44,903 bases of DNA from Achromobacter pulmonis (GTDB lineage Bacteria; Pseudomonadota; Gammaproteobacteria; Burkholderiales; Burkholderiaceae_B), in the NCBI RefSeq assembly GCF_002885955.2, contig NZ_POQS01000001.1:723782-768684 (forward strand), read 5' to 3'. Below are positions 23,608 through 31,009 of the stretch, in pieces. The notes beneath the pieces were generated by a model. The model had not been told where the DNA came from and ran no database searches. It saw only the letters and a list, made by a program, of their open reading frames with translations. The position numbers were made by a program, and so were the translations under genes. The stretch's first letter is position 1; the number at the start of each line of letters is the position of its first letter.

Positions 23608-24336
23608 TTAGCCGATGCGCGCCTTCAGTTCTTCCAGGCCGCCGACCAGCGAGCCGTTGATGAACACCTGGGGAGCGGTGCCCTTGCCCGAGACAGCGCC
23701 GATCACGCGGCCGCGGACCTTGTTGTCCAGCGGGATCTCGATCGCGGAGTAGCCCTTGGCGTCCAGCAGCGCCTTGGCTTCGATGCAGAACGGGCAGCCC
23801 GGCTTGGAGAACACCACGACCTGGTCCGGCTTCTTGGCCTTCGGGGCGAAATACGCCAGCATGGTATCGGCGTCGGACACTTCGAACGGGTCGCCTTCCT
23901 TTTCCGGCTCGATGAACATCTTTTCGATCACGCCGTCCTTGACCAGCATCGAGTAGCGCCAGCTGCGCTTGCCGAAGCCGAGGTCGCTCTTGTCGACCAG
24001 CATGCCCATGCCTTCGGTGAACGCGCCGTTGCCGTCAGGCAGCAGCGTGATATTGGACGATTCCTGGTCCTTGGCCCATTCGTTCATGACGAAGGTGTCG
24101 TTGACCGACACGCACACGATGCTGTCCACGCCGGCTTCGAAGAAGGCGGGCGCCAGTTCGTTGTAGCGCGGCAGGTGCGTCGAGGAGCAGGTCGGCGTGA
24201 AGGCGCCGGGCAGCGAAAAGACCACAACGGTCTTATTCTTGAAGATATCGTCCGAAGTGACCTTCTTCCAGGTATTGTCTTCGCGGACGGGGAAAGTAAC
24301 GTTGGGGACTCGTTGGCCTTCGCGGTTCTGCAGCAT
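23608..24336 (-). CDS. Peroxiredoxin-glutaredoxin hybrid protein
   Basis: A 242-residue fusion. Residues 1-165 are a Prx5-type peroxiredoxin with the peroxidatic Cys50 in [15 protein letters not shown]. Residues 170-242 are a glutaredoxin with CPFC (Cys181, Cys184) and a [17 protein letters not shown]-binding strand. It reduces hydrogen peroxide and alkyl peroxides with glutathione as electron source, as shown for the Haemophilus and Chromatium homologues. No oxyR gene adjoins it. An AT-rich palindrome lies 60-100 bases upstream and probably marks its promoter. The disulfide-reductase gene follows 205 bases downstream on the same strand. Confidence 0.94.
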   Translation of the reverse strand: MLQNREGQRVPNVTFPVREDNTWKKVTSDDIFKNKTVVVFSLPGAFTPTCSSTHLPRYNELAPAFFEAGVDSIVCVSVNDTFVMNEWAKDQESSNITLLPDGNGAFTEGMGMLVDKSDLGFGKRSWRYSMLVKDGVIEKMFIEPEKEGDPFEVSDADTMLAYFAPKAKKPDQVVVFSKPGCPFCIEAKALLDAKGYSAIEIPLDNKVRGRVIGAVSGKGTAPQVFINGSLVGGLEELKARIG

Positions 24337-24398
24337 TCAATCTCTCCTTGGGGTAGCGGGGTCTTGTTCAACCACCATGGAAAGAATGATAAACGCCA

Positions 24399-24441
24399 GC
24401 TATTAATTAATCAAATTTAATAATTTTAATTAATTGATAGC
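24399..24441. promoter_or_regulatory. AT-rich palindrome upstream of the Prx-Grx gene
   Basis: GCTATTAATTAAT (24399-24411) and ATTAATTGATAGC (24429-24441) are reverse complements except for one base, around a 17-base all-AT-rich core. This is the most AT-rich stretch of the window and lies 63-105 bases before the Prx-Grx start. It is a likely promoter/operator; the outer CTAT and ATAG recall OxyR half-sites, but the spacing is wrong for a full site. Confidence 0.5.
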
Positions 24442-24458
24442 CTAAGGCAATCGGCCCC

Positions 24459-24500
24459 GGGGCCGCCGGCCGGCAGGCGGGGACTTGCGCCGGCGGCCCC
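24459..24500 (-). terminator. GC-rich hairpin after the copZ-like gene
   Basis: GGGGCCGCCGG (24459-24469) and CCGGCGGCCCC (24490-24500) form a perfect 11-bp stem starting 8 bases after the copZ stop on the minus strand. No T run follows, so it may act as a Rho-linked or stability element. Confidence 0.5.
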
Positions 24501-24508
24501 AAGGGAGA

Positions 24509-24709
24509 TTACACGCGCGACGGCTCGTAGCCGGCATCGCGGATCGCGGCCTCGATCGCGGCGGCCTCGCCCGCGCCCGTCACGATGACGCGGTGCGACG
24601 GCAGATCCACGGTGACGGTCGCGCCCGGCGCGGCCTGGGTCACGGCGCCGGTGATGGTCTTGACGCAATGGCCGCAGGTCATGTCGGGCACTTGGAACTC
24701 GATGCTCAT
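24509..24709 (-). CDS. copZ: Copper chaperone, heavy-metal-associated (HMA) domain
   Basis: A 66-residue single HMA domain. The metal site MTCGHC puts Cys12 and Cys15 on the first loop, and the rest (VKTITGAVTQAAPGATVTVDL, ending AIRDAGYEPSRV) fits the beta-alpha-beta-beta-alpha-beta ferredoxin-like fold. It would carry Cu(I) in the cytoplasm, normally to a CopA ATPase. No copA is in the window. It is divergent from cueR, and the gap contains a complete CueR-type promoter that reads towards this gene. Hence copper-induced expression is well supported. Confidence 0.9.
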   Translation of the reverse strand: MSIEFQVPDMTCGHCVKTITGAVTQAAPGATVTVDLPSHRVIVTGAGEAAAIEAAIRDAGYEPSRV

Positions 24710-24765
24710 GTCTATCTCCAGAGGGATTCAAGGTTGGCGGACGCTGTTTTGTCCACCGTGAACAC

Positions 24766-24796
24766 AGCTTAAACCTTCCAATTGTGTCAAGGTCAA
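24766..24796 (-). promoter_or_regulatory. CueR-activated promoter of copZ (19-bp spacer)
   Basis: On the minus strand a -35 TTGACC (24791-24796) and a -10 TAAGCT (24766-24771) are exactly 19 bases apart, the overlong spacer of MerR-family promoters. The spacer holds the dyad ACCTT-N11-AAGGT (24773-24793), matching the CueR boxes of E. coli copA and cueO. This is direct sequence evidence that the CueR protein encoded to the right activates copZ when Cu(I) binds. Confidence 0.88.
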
Positions 24797-24829
24797 GCGT
24801 AGAATGGGACGACACTACGGAGGTTGGCC

Positions 24830-25222
24830 ATGAACATCGGCGAGGCGGCGAAAAGCTCCGGCATTTCCGCCAAGATGATCCGCTACTACGAAAGCATCGG
24901 CCTGATCGGCCCGGCCGTGCGCACCGACTCGGGCTACCGCGTCTACAGCGAGCACGACCTGCACACCCTGCGTTTCGTGCGCAGGGCGCGCGACCTGGGA
25001 TTCTCGGTGGAACAGATGAACGAGCTGCTGGCGCTGTGGAAGGACCGCAGCCGCGCCAGCGCCGACGTCAAGCGCATTGCGCTCCAGCACGTGGACGAGC
25101 TGGAGCGCAAGGCCGAGGCGCTGCGCGAGATGGCCGCCACCCTCAAGCACCTGGCGCGCACCTGCCACGGCGACCAGCGGCCGGACTGCCCTATCCTGGA
25201 AGGCCTGGGCAGCGCGCACTAG
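24830..25222 (+). CDS. cueR: Copper-sensing MerR-family regulator CueR
   Basis: A 130-residue MerR protein. The helix-turn-helix and wing are at residues 1-40 (NIGEAAKSSGISAKMIRYYE, then GYRVYSEHDL). A long dimerisation helix spans about 75-108. The metal loop holds Cys112 and Cys120 separated by seven residues, the exact spacing of the Cu(I) site of CueR, and no further ligands for a divalent metal. ATG 24830 is preferred to a TTG six bases earlier because GGAGG lies 6 bases before it. It faces copZ across the operator it should bind. Confidence 0.93.
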   Translation: MNIGEAAKSSGISAKMIRYYESIGLIGPAVRTDSGYRVYSEHDLHTLRFVRRARDLGFSVEQMNELLALWKDRSRASADVKRIALQHVDELERKAEALREMAATLKHLARTCHGDQRPDCPILEGLGSAH

Positions 25223-25230
25223 CGCCCGCT

Positions 25231-26673
25231 TCAGGCCTGGACCGGCGTCTCGGCGGCGGCTGCCGCGGCCAGCTTGGCGGCCTGCGCGGCCTCGGCCTCG
25301 GCGGCGGCCCTGGCGGCGCGTTCGCGCGCGCGCTCCTTCACCGCATGCACGCCGTCGGCGTCCAGCGATTCGAACACCGCGATCGACTCCACGTGGCCGG
25401 TGTGCGGGAACATATTGATCACGCCGGCGCTCTTGAGCACATAACCGCCCTCGTGCACCAGGATGGCGGCGTCGCGCGCCAGCGTGGCCGGATTACAGGA
25501 CACGTAGACGATGCGGCGCGGACGCTCCTGCGGCTCCAGCTGCGACAGGGCCTGCGACACGGCCTGCGCGCCCTCGCGCGGCGGGTCGATCAGCATGCGG
25601 TCGAAATAGCCCAGGCCGCGCAGCCAGTCCACGTCGACCTCGAACAGGTTCAGGGTCGCGAAGCTGGTGCTGCCGGCCAGGCGGTGGCGCGAGGCGGCCT
25701 CGAGCGCGCGGTCGGTCAGCGCCTTGCTGCCCTCGACGCCCACGGCTTCGCGCGCCTGCGTGGCCAGCGGCAGCGTGAAATTGCCCAGGCCGCAGAACAG
25801 GTCGGCCACGCGGTCGGTGGGCTGCACTTCCAGCAGCTGCAGCGCGCGCGACACCATGGCGCGGTTGATGGCGTGATTGACCTGGGTGAAGTCGGTGGGC
25901 CGGTACGGCATGCGCAGGCCGAACTCCGGCATGGCGTAGGCCAGCGCGTCGCCGTGCTCGCGCTCCAGCGGATGCACGGTGTCCGGCCCCTTGGCCTGCA
26001 GCCACCACTGCACGTTGTGCTTGGCGGCGAAGGCGCGCAGGATGGCGATGTCGCCGTCGGTCAGCGGCAGCAGATGGCGCAGCACCAGCGCGGTCACGCC
26101 CTCGCCCAGCGACACCTCGATCTGCGGCATGCGGTCCGGCGCCGACATCGAGGCGATCATGGCCCGCAGCGGCAGCAGCAGGTCGCTGACGTGGCGCGGC
26201 AGGACGTGGCATTCGCGCATGTCGGCCACGTAGCTGCTCTTGCGTTCGTGAAAGCCCACCAGCACCCCGCCCTTCTTCGGCACCACGCGCACCGACAGGC
26301 GCGCGCGGTAGCGATAGCCCCAGGTCGGGCCTTGCAGCGGCGGCAAAATGCGCGCCGGGCGCAGCTTGCCCACGTGCCAGAACGTGTCCTCCAGCGAGCG
26401 CTGCTTGATGGCCACCTGCGTGCTGGGTTCGAGATGCTGCATGGCGCAGCCGCCGCAGACGCCGAAATGCGGGCAGCGCGGGGCGACGCGCTGCGACGAG
26501 GGGCGCAGCACTTCCTCGACGCGCGCGATCTCGTACGAGGGCTTGCGCCGCACCGTGACGGTCGAGACCCGCTCGCCCGGCAAGGCGCCTTCCACGAATA
26601 CGACCTTCCCGTCGCGGCGGGCGATACCCCTGGCTTCCAGGTCCAGGGATTCGATACTCAAAACGTCAGACAT
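25231..26673 (-). CDS. rlmD: 23S rRNA (uracil-1939-C5)-methyltransferase RlmD
   Basis: A 480-residue RumA/RlmD-type enzyme. An N-terminal TRAM domain (about 1-55) is followed by the [4Fe-4S] ligands Cys67, Cys73, Cys76 and Cys155. The methyltransferase part shows [22 protein letters not shown], the IDPPREG loop and the catalytic Cys in [12 protein letters not shown]. The last 45 residues are an Ala/Glu-rich tail (probable charged helix) longer than in E. coli RlmD. ATG 26673 gives the family start; the frame is open further upstream but runs into the promoter region and the neighbouring gene. Convergent with cueR, 8 bases apart. Confidence 0.93.
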   Translation of the reverse strand: MSDVLSIESLDLEARGIARRDGKVVFVEGALPGERVSTVTVRRKPSYEIARVEEVLRPSSQRVAPRCPHFGVCGGCAMQHLEPSTQVAIKQRSLEDTFWHVGKLRPARILPPLQGPTWGYRYRARLSVRVVPKKGGVLVGFHERKSSYVADMRECHVLPRHVSDLLLPLRAMIASMSAPDRMPQIEVSLGEGVTALVLRHLLPLTDGDIAILRAFAAKHNVQWWLQAKGPDTVHPLEREHGDALAYAMPEFGLRMPYRPTDFTQVNHAINRAMVSRALQLLEVQPTDRVADLFCGLGNFTLPLATQAREAVGVEGSKALTDRALEAASRHRLAGSTSFATLNLFEVDVDWLRGLGYFDRMLIDPPREGAQAVSQALSQLEPQERPRRIVYVSCNPATLARDAAILVHEGGYVLKSAGVINMFPHTGHVESIAVFESLDADGVHAVKERARERAARAAAEAEAAQAAKLAAAAAAETPVQA

Positions 26674-26677
26674 CTCA

Positions 26678-26721
26678 CGCAGTCCAGAATTACACGCAAC
26701 CCGGTATTGTAAAAGGACTGC
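26678..26721. promoter_or_regulatory. rlmD promoter region with flanking inverted repeat
   Basis: A candidate -10 TACAAT (minus strand, 26706-26711) lies 33 bases before the rlmD ATG. Exact 8-bp arms CGCAGTCC (26678-26685) and GGACTGCG (26714-26721, one-base uncertainty at the edge) flank it, so the promoter sits between two inverted half-sites. Confidence 0.4.
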
Positions 26722-26758
26722 GCCCGATCCCGGAAATGGCCCGAGGCCCGTCCGCCGC

Positions 26759-27511
26759 TCAGAAGGCGCGCGCCACCGAAAACACTGCGCCCAGCCGCCC
26801 TGAGGGGTGGCCGTACTTGGTGGGCAGCCAGTTGTCACGGGTCGCGCCCACGGCGGCCAGGCCCAGCACCCAGCCCTTGAGGTCCTTGGTGACGCCGAGC
26901 TTGTAGTCGACGTAATGGCCGATGGCGTCGCCGTCCATGTCGGTCTGGTTCTTGAGCTTCTGGTAGCCGACGTGGCCCACCAGGCCCCAGCCGTCGCCCA
27001 GGTCGAAGTTGGCCGTGCCGTCCAGGTACCAGGTGCCCTTGCTGTCGGGCGTGCTGAAGAAATCGCTGGGCGTGTACGAGTACTTCAGGCTGTAGCTGCC
27101 GTAGGAGACGCCCAGGTACAGGTCGGTGTTGTTGTAATTGCCGCCCTTGGGCGAGCTGGAGCCCGGATAGTAGTAATGCAGCACGCCGGCGTCGAGCGCG
27201 AAGCCGCCGCCGACGTCGCCCTTCCAGCCGCCATAGAAATCCATCTCCAGGTTGCCGTCGGTGAAGACGAAGTCGGAGACGTTGGAGTTCCAGTTGCCCA
27301 GGTAGAAGCCGGAGCTGTGGGTCAGGTCGAAGCCCAGCTGCACGGCCGGGCGGAAATCGGTTTGCGAGTAGCCGCGGAACCGGTAGTCGCTGACGATGGC
27401 GGCATTGCCGCTGAGCGCGAATCCGCCGCCCAGGTCGGTGGGTTCGGCCAGCGCGGGCGCGGCGAAACTGGCGGCAAGCACAAAGGGCAAGGCGGGCAGC
27501 GTCTTCTTCAT
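26759..27511 (-). CDS. TorF-family putative porin (Gcw_chp)
   Basis: A 250-residue exported protein of the TIGR02001-type family. The signal peptide is residues 1-22 (ends PALAEPTD). The mature part is rich in alternating aromatic beta-strands and starts [21 protein letters not shown], the family hallmark, and ends in a C-terminal Phe (VFSVARAF) like other outer-membrane barrels. Function is not established in the family; a small outer-membrane channel is assumed. The 85-base gap to rlmD downstream is the rlmD promoter. No linked transporter indicates a substrate. Confidence 0.85.
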   Translation of the reverse strand: MKKTLPALPFVLAASFAAPALAEPTDLGGGFALSGNAAIVSDYRFRGYSQTDFRPAVQLGFDLTHSSGFYLGNWNSNVSDFVFTDGNLEMDFYGGWKGDVGGGFALDAGVLHYYYPGSSSPKGGNYNNTDLYLGVSYGSYSLKYSYTPSDFFSTPDSKGTWYLDGTANFDLGDGWGLVGHVGYQKLKNQTDMDGDAIGHYVDYKLGVTKDLKGWVLGLAAVGATRDNWLPTKYGHPSGRLGAVFSVARAF

Positions 27512-27791
27512 GGTGCAAAGTCCTGGTCGGATTCGAGGGAGGCGGACGGCCTCGGGGCGCGTCCGCGCCGGCCAGCCAGGAGCGGCGGCCGGTTACCGAC
27601 TCATCAAGCAATGTCCATGCCAGGCCGCGGATGCCGCAGGCGGCAGCCCCGAAGCGCCCGGAATCGCCCTTTCATGCACCAGCGGCGTGCAGCCCGCGCG
27701 CCGCCATGCTCCAAAACAGGGAGCCCCCGGCACGCGCAGGCGGTGGCGGGGGCTGCGATCACCGGCCGGCCTTGCGGCCGGGGTGCGGGGT
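27512..27791. other. 280-bp intergenic region, Spy-like gene end to torF-like start
   Basis: No gene is seen. Two GC hairpins lie just after the Spy-like stop: CCGGCC/GGCCGG near 27762-27780 and AGCCCCCG (27722-27729) with CGGGGGCT (27747-27754). They probably end the Spy-like transcript on the minus strand. The rest should include the torF promoter, but no clear -35/-10 pair stands out. Confidence 0.45.
27722..27754 (-). terminator. Candidate terminator hairpin of the Spy-like gene
   Basis: An exact 8-bp stem, AGCCCCCG with CGGGGGCT and a 17-base loop; on the minus strand it is followed by CCCTGTTTTGG, a weak T stretch. Confidence 0.4.
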
Positions 27792-28382
27792 TCAGTTGGC
27801 GGCCGGGGCCGTTTCGGCGGGCGCCTTGCCCTTGCCGTGGCGCGCTTCCATCTTGGCGTGGCGCTCCTGCATGCGGGCCTGGCGCTCCTTGACCATCGCG
27901 GTGACCTGGCCGCGCTGGGTGTCGTTCAGGCTGTCCCAGACGGCCAGCCACTGGTCGCGCACCTGCTTGGCCTGCGCGCCGAAGGCGTCGCGCGACTTGT
28001 CGGACGCTTCGACCAGCGCGCGCGGGTCCAGCTTGCCGCTGTCGAGCTGCGCCTTGAGCAGGTCATGGCGCTTGCCGCCGGCCTCGCGGCGCGCCTCGTG
28101 CAGGCTGCGCTGGCTGTCCTGGGCGGTCTTGAACAGGGCCTGCTGTTTCTCGTCCAGCTTGAGTTCGGCGACCTGCGCCTTGGTCACGGGACCCAGGCCG
28201 GGAATCATCAGGCCGTCGCGCATGGCTTTGTGGAAGCCGCCGCCGCCGTGATGGCGCTGCTGCATGGCGGCGGGGCCCCCGTCAGCCGTGGGAGCAGCCA
28301 TGACGGCGCCGGCCGCGAGGCCGCCGGTAGCGACGACGAAAGCGAGAGCGGCCAGGTTGGAGCGGATAGCGAATCGGGACAT
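27792..28382 (-). CDS. Spy/CpxP-family periplasmic protein (LTXXQ-like)
   Basis: A 196-residue exported, helical, charge-rich protein. The signal peptide covers about residues 1-30 (MSRFAIRSNLAALAFVVATGG). Two degenerate LTXXQ motifs are visible: LKLDEKQQALF near 80 and LNDTQRGQV near 155, as in Spy and CpxP, ATP-independent periplasmic chaperones or stress sensors. The C-terminus is Lys/His/Met-rich (RMQERHAKMEARHGKG), which could bind metal. GGAG precedes ATG 28382 by 6 bases. No cpxAR-like pair is adjacent. A three-copy 16-bp tandem repeat lies 90-150 bases upstream. Confidence 0.82.
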   Translation of the reverse strand: MSRFAIRSNLAALAFVVATGGLAAGAVMAAPTADGGPAAMQQRHHGGGGFHKAMRDGLMIPGLGPVTKAQVAELKLDEKQQALFKTAQDSQRSLHEARREAGGKRHDLLKAQLDSGKLDPRALVEASDKSRDAFGAQAKQVRDQWLAVWDSLNDTQRGQVTAMVKERQARMQERHAKMEARHGKGKAPAETAPAAN

Positions 28383-28474
28383 GTGGGTCTCCTTGAGTGA
28401 AGAAAGCGAGACCATTGTGCGATTCGCCCGGTTTCAGCCGGGTTTCGCGCGCGCAAGCGATGTTTCAGTCGATT

Positions 28475-28522
28475 GCGCGGGGCGTCCTTTACGTGGGGCG
28501 CCCTTTGCGCGGGGCGTCCTTC
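28475..28522. repeat. Three tandem copies of a 16-bp repeat
   Basis: Copies at 28475-28490 (GCGCGGGGCGTCCTTT), 28491-28506 (ACGTGGGGCGCCCTTT) and 28507-28522 (GCGCGGGGCGTCCTTC) have an exact 16-base period; a fourth is decayed. They lie between the exonuclease stop (28540) and the Spy-like gene start, so they are upstream of the Spy-like gene on its strand and could be direct-repeat regulator sites. Confidence 0.7.
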
Positions 28523-28539
28523 ACGCGGGTGTGCTGCGC

Positions 28540-29319
28540 TCAGTTGGCGTCCCAGGCCGCCATGTATTCCTTCCAGTGCGGCGCGTCGCTGGCGCCGAGG
28601 GTGTCGCGCACCAGCGCGATCTCGGCCTCGTAGGCGGCGCGGTCGAGTTCGCCGCGCAGGAAGCGGAAGCGGCAGTACACCAGCCAGGTGTTGACCACGT
28701 CGGTTTCGCAATAGGCGCGCACTTCGTCGGCGCGGCCCTGGCTCCAGGCTTCCCAGACCTTGCTGCCGTCCATGCCCAGCTTGCCGGGAAAGCCGCAGAG
28801 CTTGGCCAGCTCGTCCAGCGGCGCGTTGGCGCGGCCGTTGTACTTGGCCAGCAGGTCCATCAGGTCCAGGTGGCGGGAGTGGTAGCGCGAGATGTAGTTG
28901 TTGAACTTGAAATCGCGGTCTTCCTCGCCCATGTCCCAGTAGCGCGGCGCCGGCACGCCCTGGATCAGGCTGCGGTAGTGCAGCACCGGCAGGTCGAAAC
29001 CCGAACCGTTCCAGCTCACGAGCTTGGGCGTGTAGCGTTCGATGGTCTTGAAGAAGCCCGCCAGCAAGGCGGCCTCGGGGTCGTCGGCCTGGCCCAGCGT
29101 CTTGACGCGAAAGCCCTGGTCGTCGCGGAACACGCAGCCCACCACCGCCACCTTGTGCAGGTGCAGCGGCAGGAAGTCGTGGCCCACCGCCTCGCGGCGC
29201 GCGGCCAGCGCGCGCTCGATCACTTCCTGGTCGGAAACCTCGGGCCCCCAGCCGTTGAGCTTGCGCAGCCCCTCGGCGTCGGGGATGGTTTCCAGGTCGA
29301 ATACCAGGGTGGGCGTCAT
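28540..29319 (-). CDS. PolB-like 3'-5' exonuclease (DEDDy)
   Basis: A 259-residue predicted exonuclease of the PF10108 type. Exo I is VFDLETIP with Asp8 and Glu10; Exo II is SWNGSGFDLPVL near 110; Exo III is the Tyr-X3-Asp pattern in RAYCETDVVNTW near 210. All four metal-binding carboxylates appear present, so it should be active on DNA or RNA ends. It starts inside the nlpD stop (ATGA overlap, 29316-29319), so it is translationally coupled to nlpD at the place where many proteobacteria carry rpoS. Biological role not established. Confidence 0.88.
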   Translation of the reverse strand: MTPTLVFDLETIPDAEGLRKLNGWGPEVSDQEVIERALAARREAVGHDFLPLHLHKVAVVGCVFRDDQGFRVKTLGQADDPEAALLAGFFKTIERYTPKLVSWNGSGFDLPVLHYRSLIQGVPAPRYWDMGEEDRDFKFNNYISRYHSRHLDLMDLLAKYNGRANAPLDELAKLCGFPGKLGMDGSKVWEAWSQGRADEVRAYCETDVVNTWLVYCRFRFLRGELDRAAYEAEIALVRDTLGASDAPHWKEYMAAWDAN

Positions 29320-30167
29320 CGCGCGGGCAGGTATTGCATGGGGTCCACCGGCTGGCCCTGGCGGCGGATTTCGAAGTGCAGGCGCGGCGAGGTCGTGTCG
29401 CTTTGGCCGAGTTCGGCGATCTTGGCGCCGCGCTTGACCGTCTGGCCGGTCTTGACCAGCACCGAACGGTTGTGGGCATAGGCCGTGATGAAGCCGTTCT
29501 GGTGCTCCACGATGATGAGGTTGCCCAGGCCGCGCACGCCGTTGCCGCTGTACTTGACCAGGCCGTCGGCCGCGGCGATGACCGGATCGCCCAGCGCGCC
29601 GGCGATGTCGATGCCCTTGCTGCTGGCGTTGAAGCCCTGCACGATCTGGCCGTTGGCCGGCCAGCCCCAGTTGATGACGCCGGCGTCGGCGGCGCGCGTG
29701 GCGGGCTTGGTCTCGACCGGGGCCGGCGCCGGGGTCGGCGTGGTTTCGGGCGGCGGCGTGGTGGTTTCGGGCTGGTCCAGCGGACGCGGCTGCGTCTTGG
29801 TGCCGGTGATCGGCGCGGTCTGCGCGCCGCCGGTGGCGCTGCCCGACATCTTCAGCACCTGGCCGACGGAGATCTGGTTGGGGTCGCTGAGGTTGTTCCA
29901 GCGCTTGACGTTCTCGATGTCCACGTTGTTGGCGCGGGCGATCTTGTAAAGCGTGTCGCCCGGCTTGACCACATAGGTGCCGCCGGGCTGGGTGGCGGGC
30001 GCGGGCTGCCCGCCGGTCATGTCGACCACGGGCGCGCGAGTGCCTTTGGATGCGCAGCCAGCCAGGATGGCCAGGCTGAGCGCCCCCGCGATGAAGAGCG
30101 GGCGACGCAGGCGCGCCGACGGCGCGCCCAGAGTGATATCGGTCAGTTGCAACTGCCCGTTGAGCAT
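29316..30167 (-). CDS. nlpD: NlpD-like lipoprotein with LysM and degenerate LytM domains
   Basis: A 283-residue lipoprotein; the lipobox LAGC places the lipidated Cys at 38. A LysM peptidoglycan-binding domain covers about 64-107 (TYVVKPGDTLYKIARANNVD). After a Pro/Thr-rich linker the M23/LytM domain occupies roughly 175-280. The first zinc His of active enzymes is replaced by Ser in SSKGIDIAG, while YAHN and LHFEIR remain, so it should be an amidase activator like E. coli NlpD and not a hydrolase. ATG 30167 has AGGAG 7 bases upstream; a TTG at 30188 is the alternative. Third in surE-pcm-nlpD. Confidence 0.92.
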   Translation of the reverse strand: MLNGQLQLTDITLGAPSARLRRPLFIAGALSLAILAGCASKGTRAPVVDMTGGQPAPATQPGGTYVVKPGDTLYKIARANNVDIENVKRWNNLSDPNQISVGQVLKMSGSATGGAQTAPITGTKTQPRPLDQPETTTPPPETTPTPAPAPVETKPATRAADAGVINWGWPANGQIVQGFNASSKGIDIAGALGDPVIAAADGLVKYSGNGVRGLGNLIIVEHQNGFITAYAHNRSVLVKTGQTVKRGAKIAELGQSDTTSPRLHFEIRRQGQPVDPMQYLPAR

Positions 30168-30184
30168 ACGTTTCTCCTGTTTGC

Positions 30185-31009
30185 TCAAGATTGTATTCCG
30201 GCCCGTAGCGGCACAAAGCGCACGGCCTCTAATTCTGTGCGTTTCCAGCTGGCCGCGCCCGTGCGTTCGATCAGAACCAGGCGCTGGTTGGCGCCCCCTT
30301 CCGGAGCGATCAGGCGGCCCCCCGGCGCCAGCTGCGAAAGCAGCGCTTGCGGGATGGCCAGGCCAGCGGCAGCCACAACGATAGCATCGAACGGCGCCAC
30401 GCCGGGCAGGCCCAGCATGCCGTCGCCGTAGATGAGGCGTATCCTCGTCGTCAGCCGCAAGGCGCGCAGGTGTCCGCGCGCCAGTTCGTACAGTCCGCGG
30501 ATGCGCTCGATGGTATGCACCTCGCGCACGAACTGCGCCAGCACCGCGGCCTGGTAGCCGCAGCCGGCGCCGACTTCCAGCACCCGCGTGGGCGCGCGGT
30601 CCTCGCAGACCGCGGCGATCATGCGCGCCACCACCCAGGGCTGTGAAATGGTTTGCGAATGGCCGATGGGCAGCGCCGCGTCTTCGTAGGCGCGGCTGGC
30701 CAGCGCCTCGTCGACGAACAGGTGGCGCGGCACCGCGCCCATCGCGTTGAGCACGCGCTCGTCGCTGATGCCTTGCGCGCGCAGGCGCTGCACCATGGCC
30801 TGGCGCAGGCGGTCGGAGTTCAGGCCCAGGTTGCCGCCGGAGGCCGGCGCCGGCGCCTGGGCCTGGCGCGGCAGCGTGGCCGCGGAAATCCGGGTATTGC
30901 TGTTGGCCGGCGTGACGCCGGGGCTGAGCCGGCCAGAGTCGTAGCGCGCCGGGCCGCTGCGGCCGGGCACGGGCTGCGACACGTCCGGCTGGCTTATGCG
31001 TTTGCGCAT
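30185..31009 (-). CDS. pcm: Protein-L-isoaspartate O-methyltransferase
   Basis: A 274-residue enzyme that repairs isoaspartyl sites in aged proteins. The catalytic core from about residue 65 contains [18 protein letters not shown], the [16 protein letters not shown] substrate loop and the SAM motif [16 protein letters not shown]. About 65 extra N-terminal residues, rich in Pro, Ser, Ala and Gln, precede the core and look disordered; E. coli Pcm (208 residues) lacks them. ATG 31009 lies inside the surE coding end (16-base overlap), and the nlpD start follows the stop closely, so the three genes are one unit. Confidence 0.94.
   Translation of the reverse strand: MRKRISQPDVSQPVPGRSGPARYDSGRLSPGVTPANSNTRISAATLPRQAQAPAPASGGNLGLNSDRLRQAMVQRLRAQGISDERVLNAMGAVPRHLFVDEALASRAYEDAALPIGHSQTISQPWVVARMIAAVCEDRAPTRVLEVGAGCGYQAAVLAQFVREVHTIERIRGLYELARGHLRALRLTTRIRLIYGDGMLGLPGVAPFDAIVVAAAGLAIPQALLSQLAPGGRLIAPEGGANQRLVLIERTGAASWKRTELEAVRFVPLRAGIQS

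Noticed and set aside
21234..23660. Very long open frame (about 800 codons) on the plus strand over rlmJ and the flavoprotein gene
   Set aside because: It is rich in Arg/His/Gln/Gly, has no family motif and lies antisense to a clear flavoprotein gene. Such long antisense frames are expected at this GC content.
24389..24451. Full OxyR site (ATAG-N7-CTAT-N7-ATAG-N7-CTAT) before the Prx-Grx gene
   Set aside because: Only half-sites with one mismatch each are seen, and the inner spacing is 33 bases where 7 is required.
27595..27615. Hammerhead-like CUGAUGAG core on the minus strand before the torF-like gene
   Set aside because: The match is only TTGATGAG and the required GAAA strand and three stems are missing.
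28540..29319. rpoS gene expected after nlpD
   Set aside because: The coding sequence here has exonuclease motifs (Asp8/Glu10, GFD, Y-X3-D) and no sigma-70 regions.
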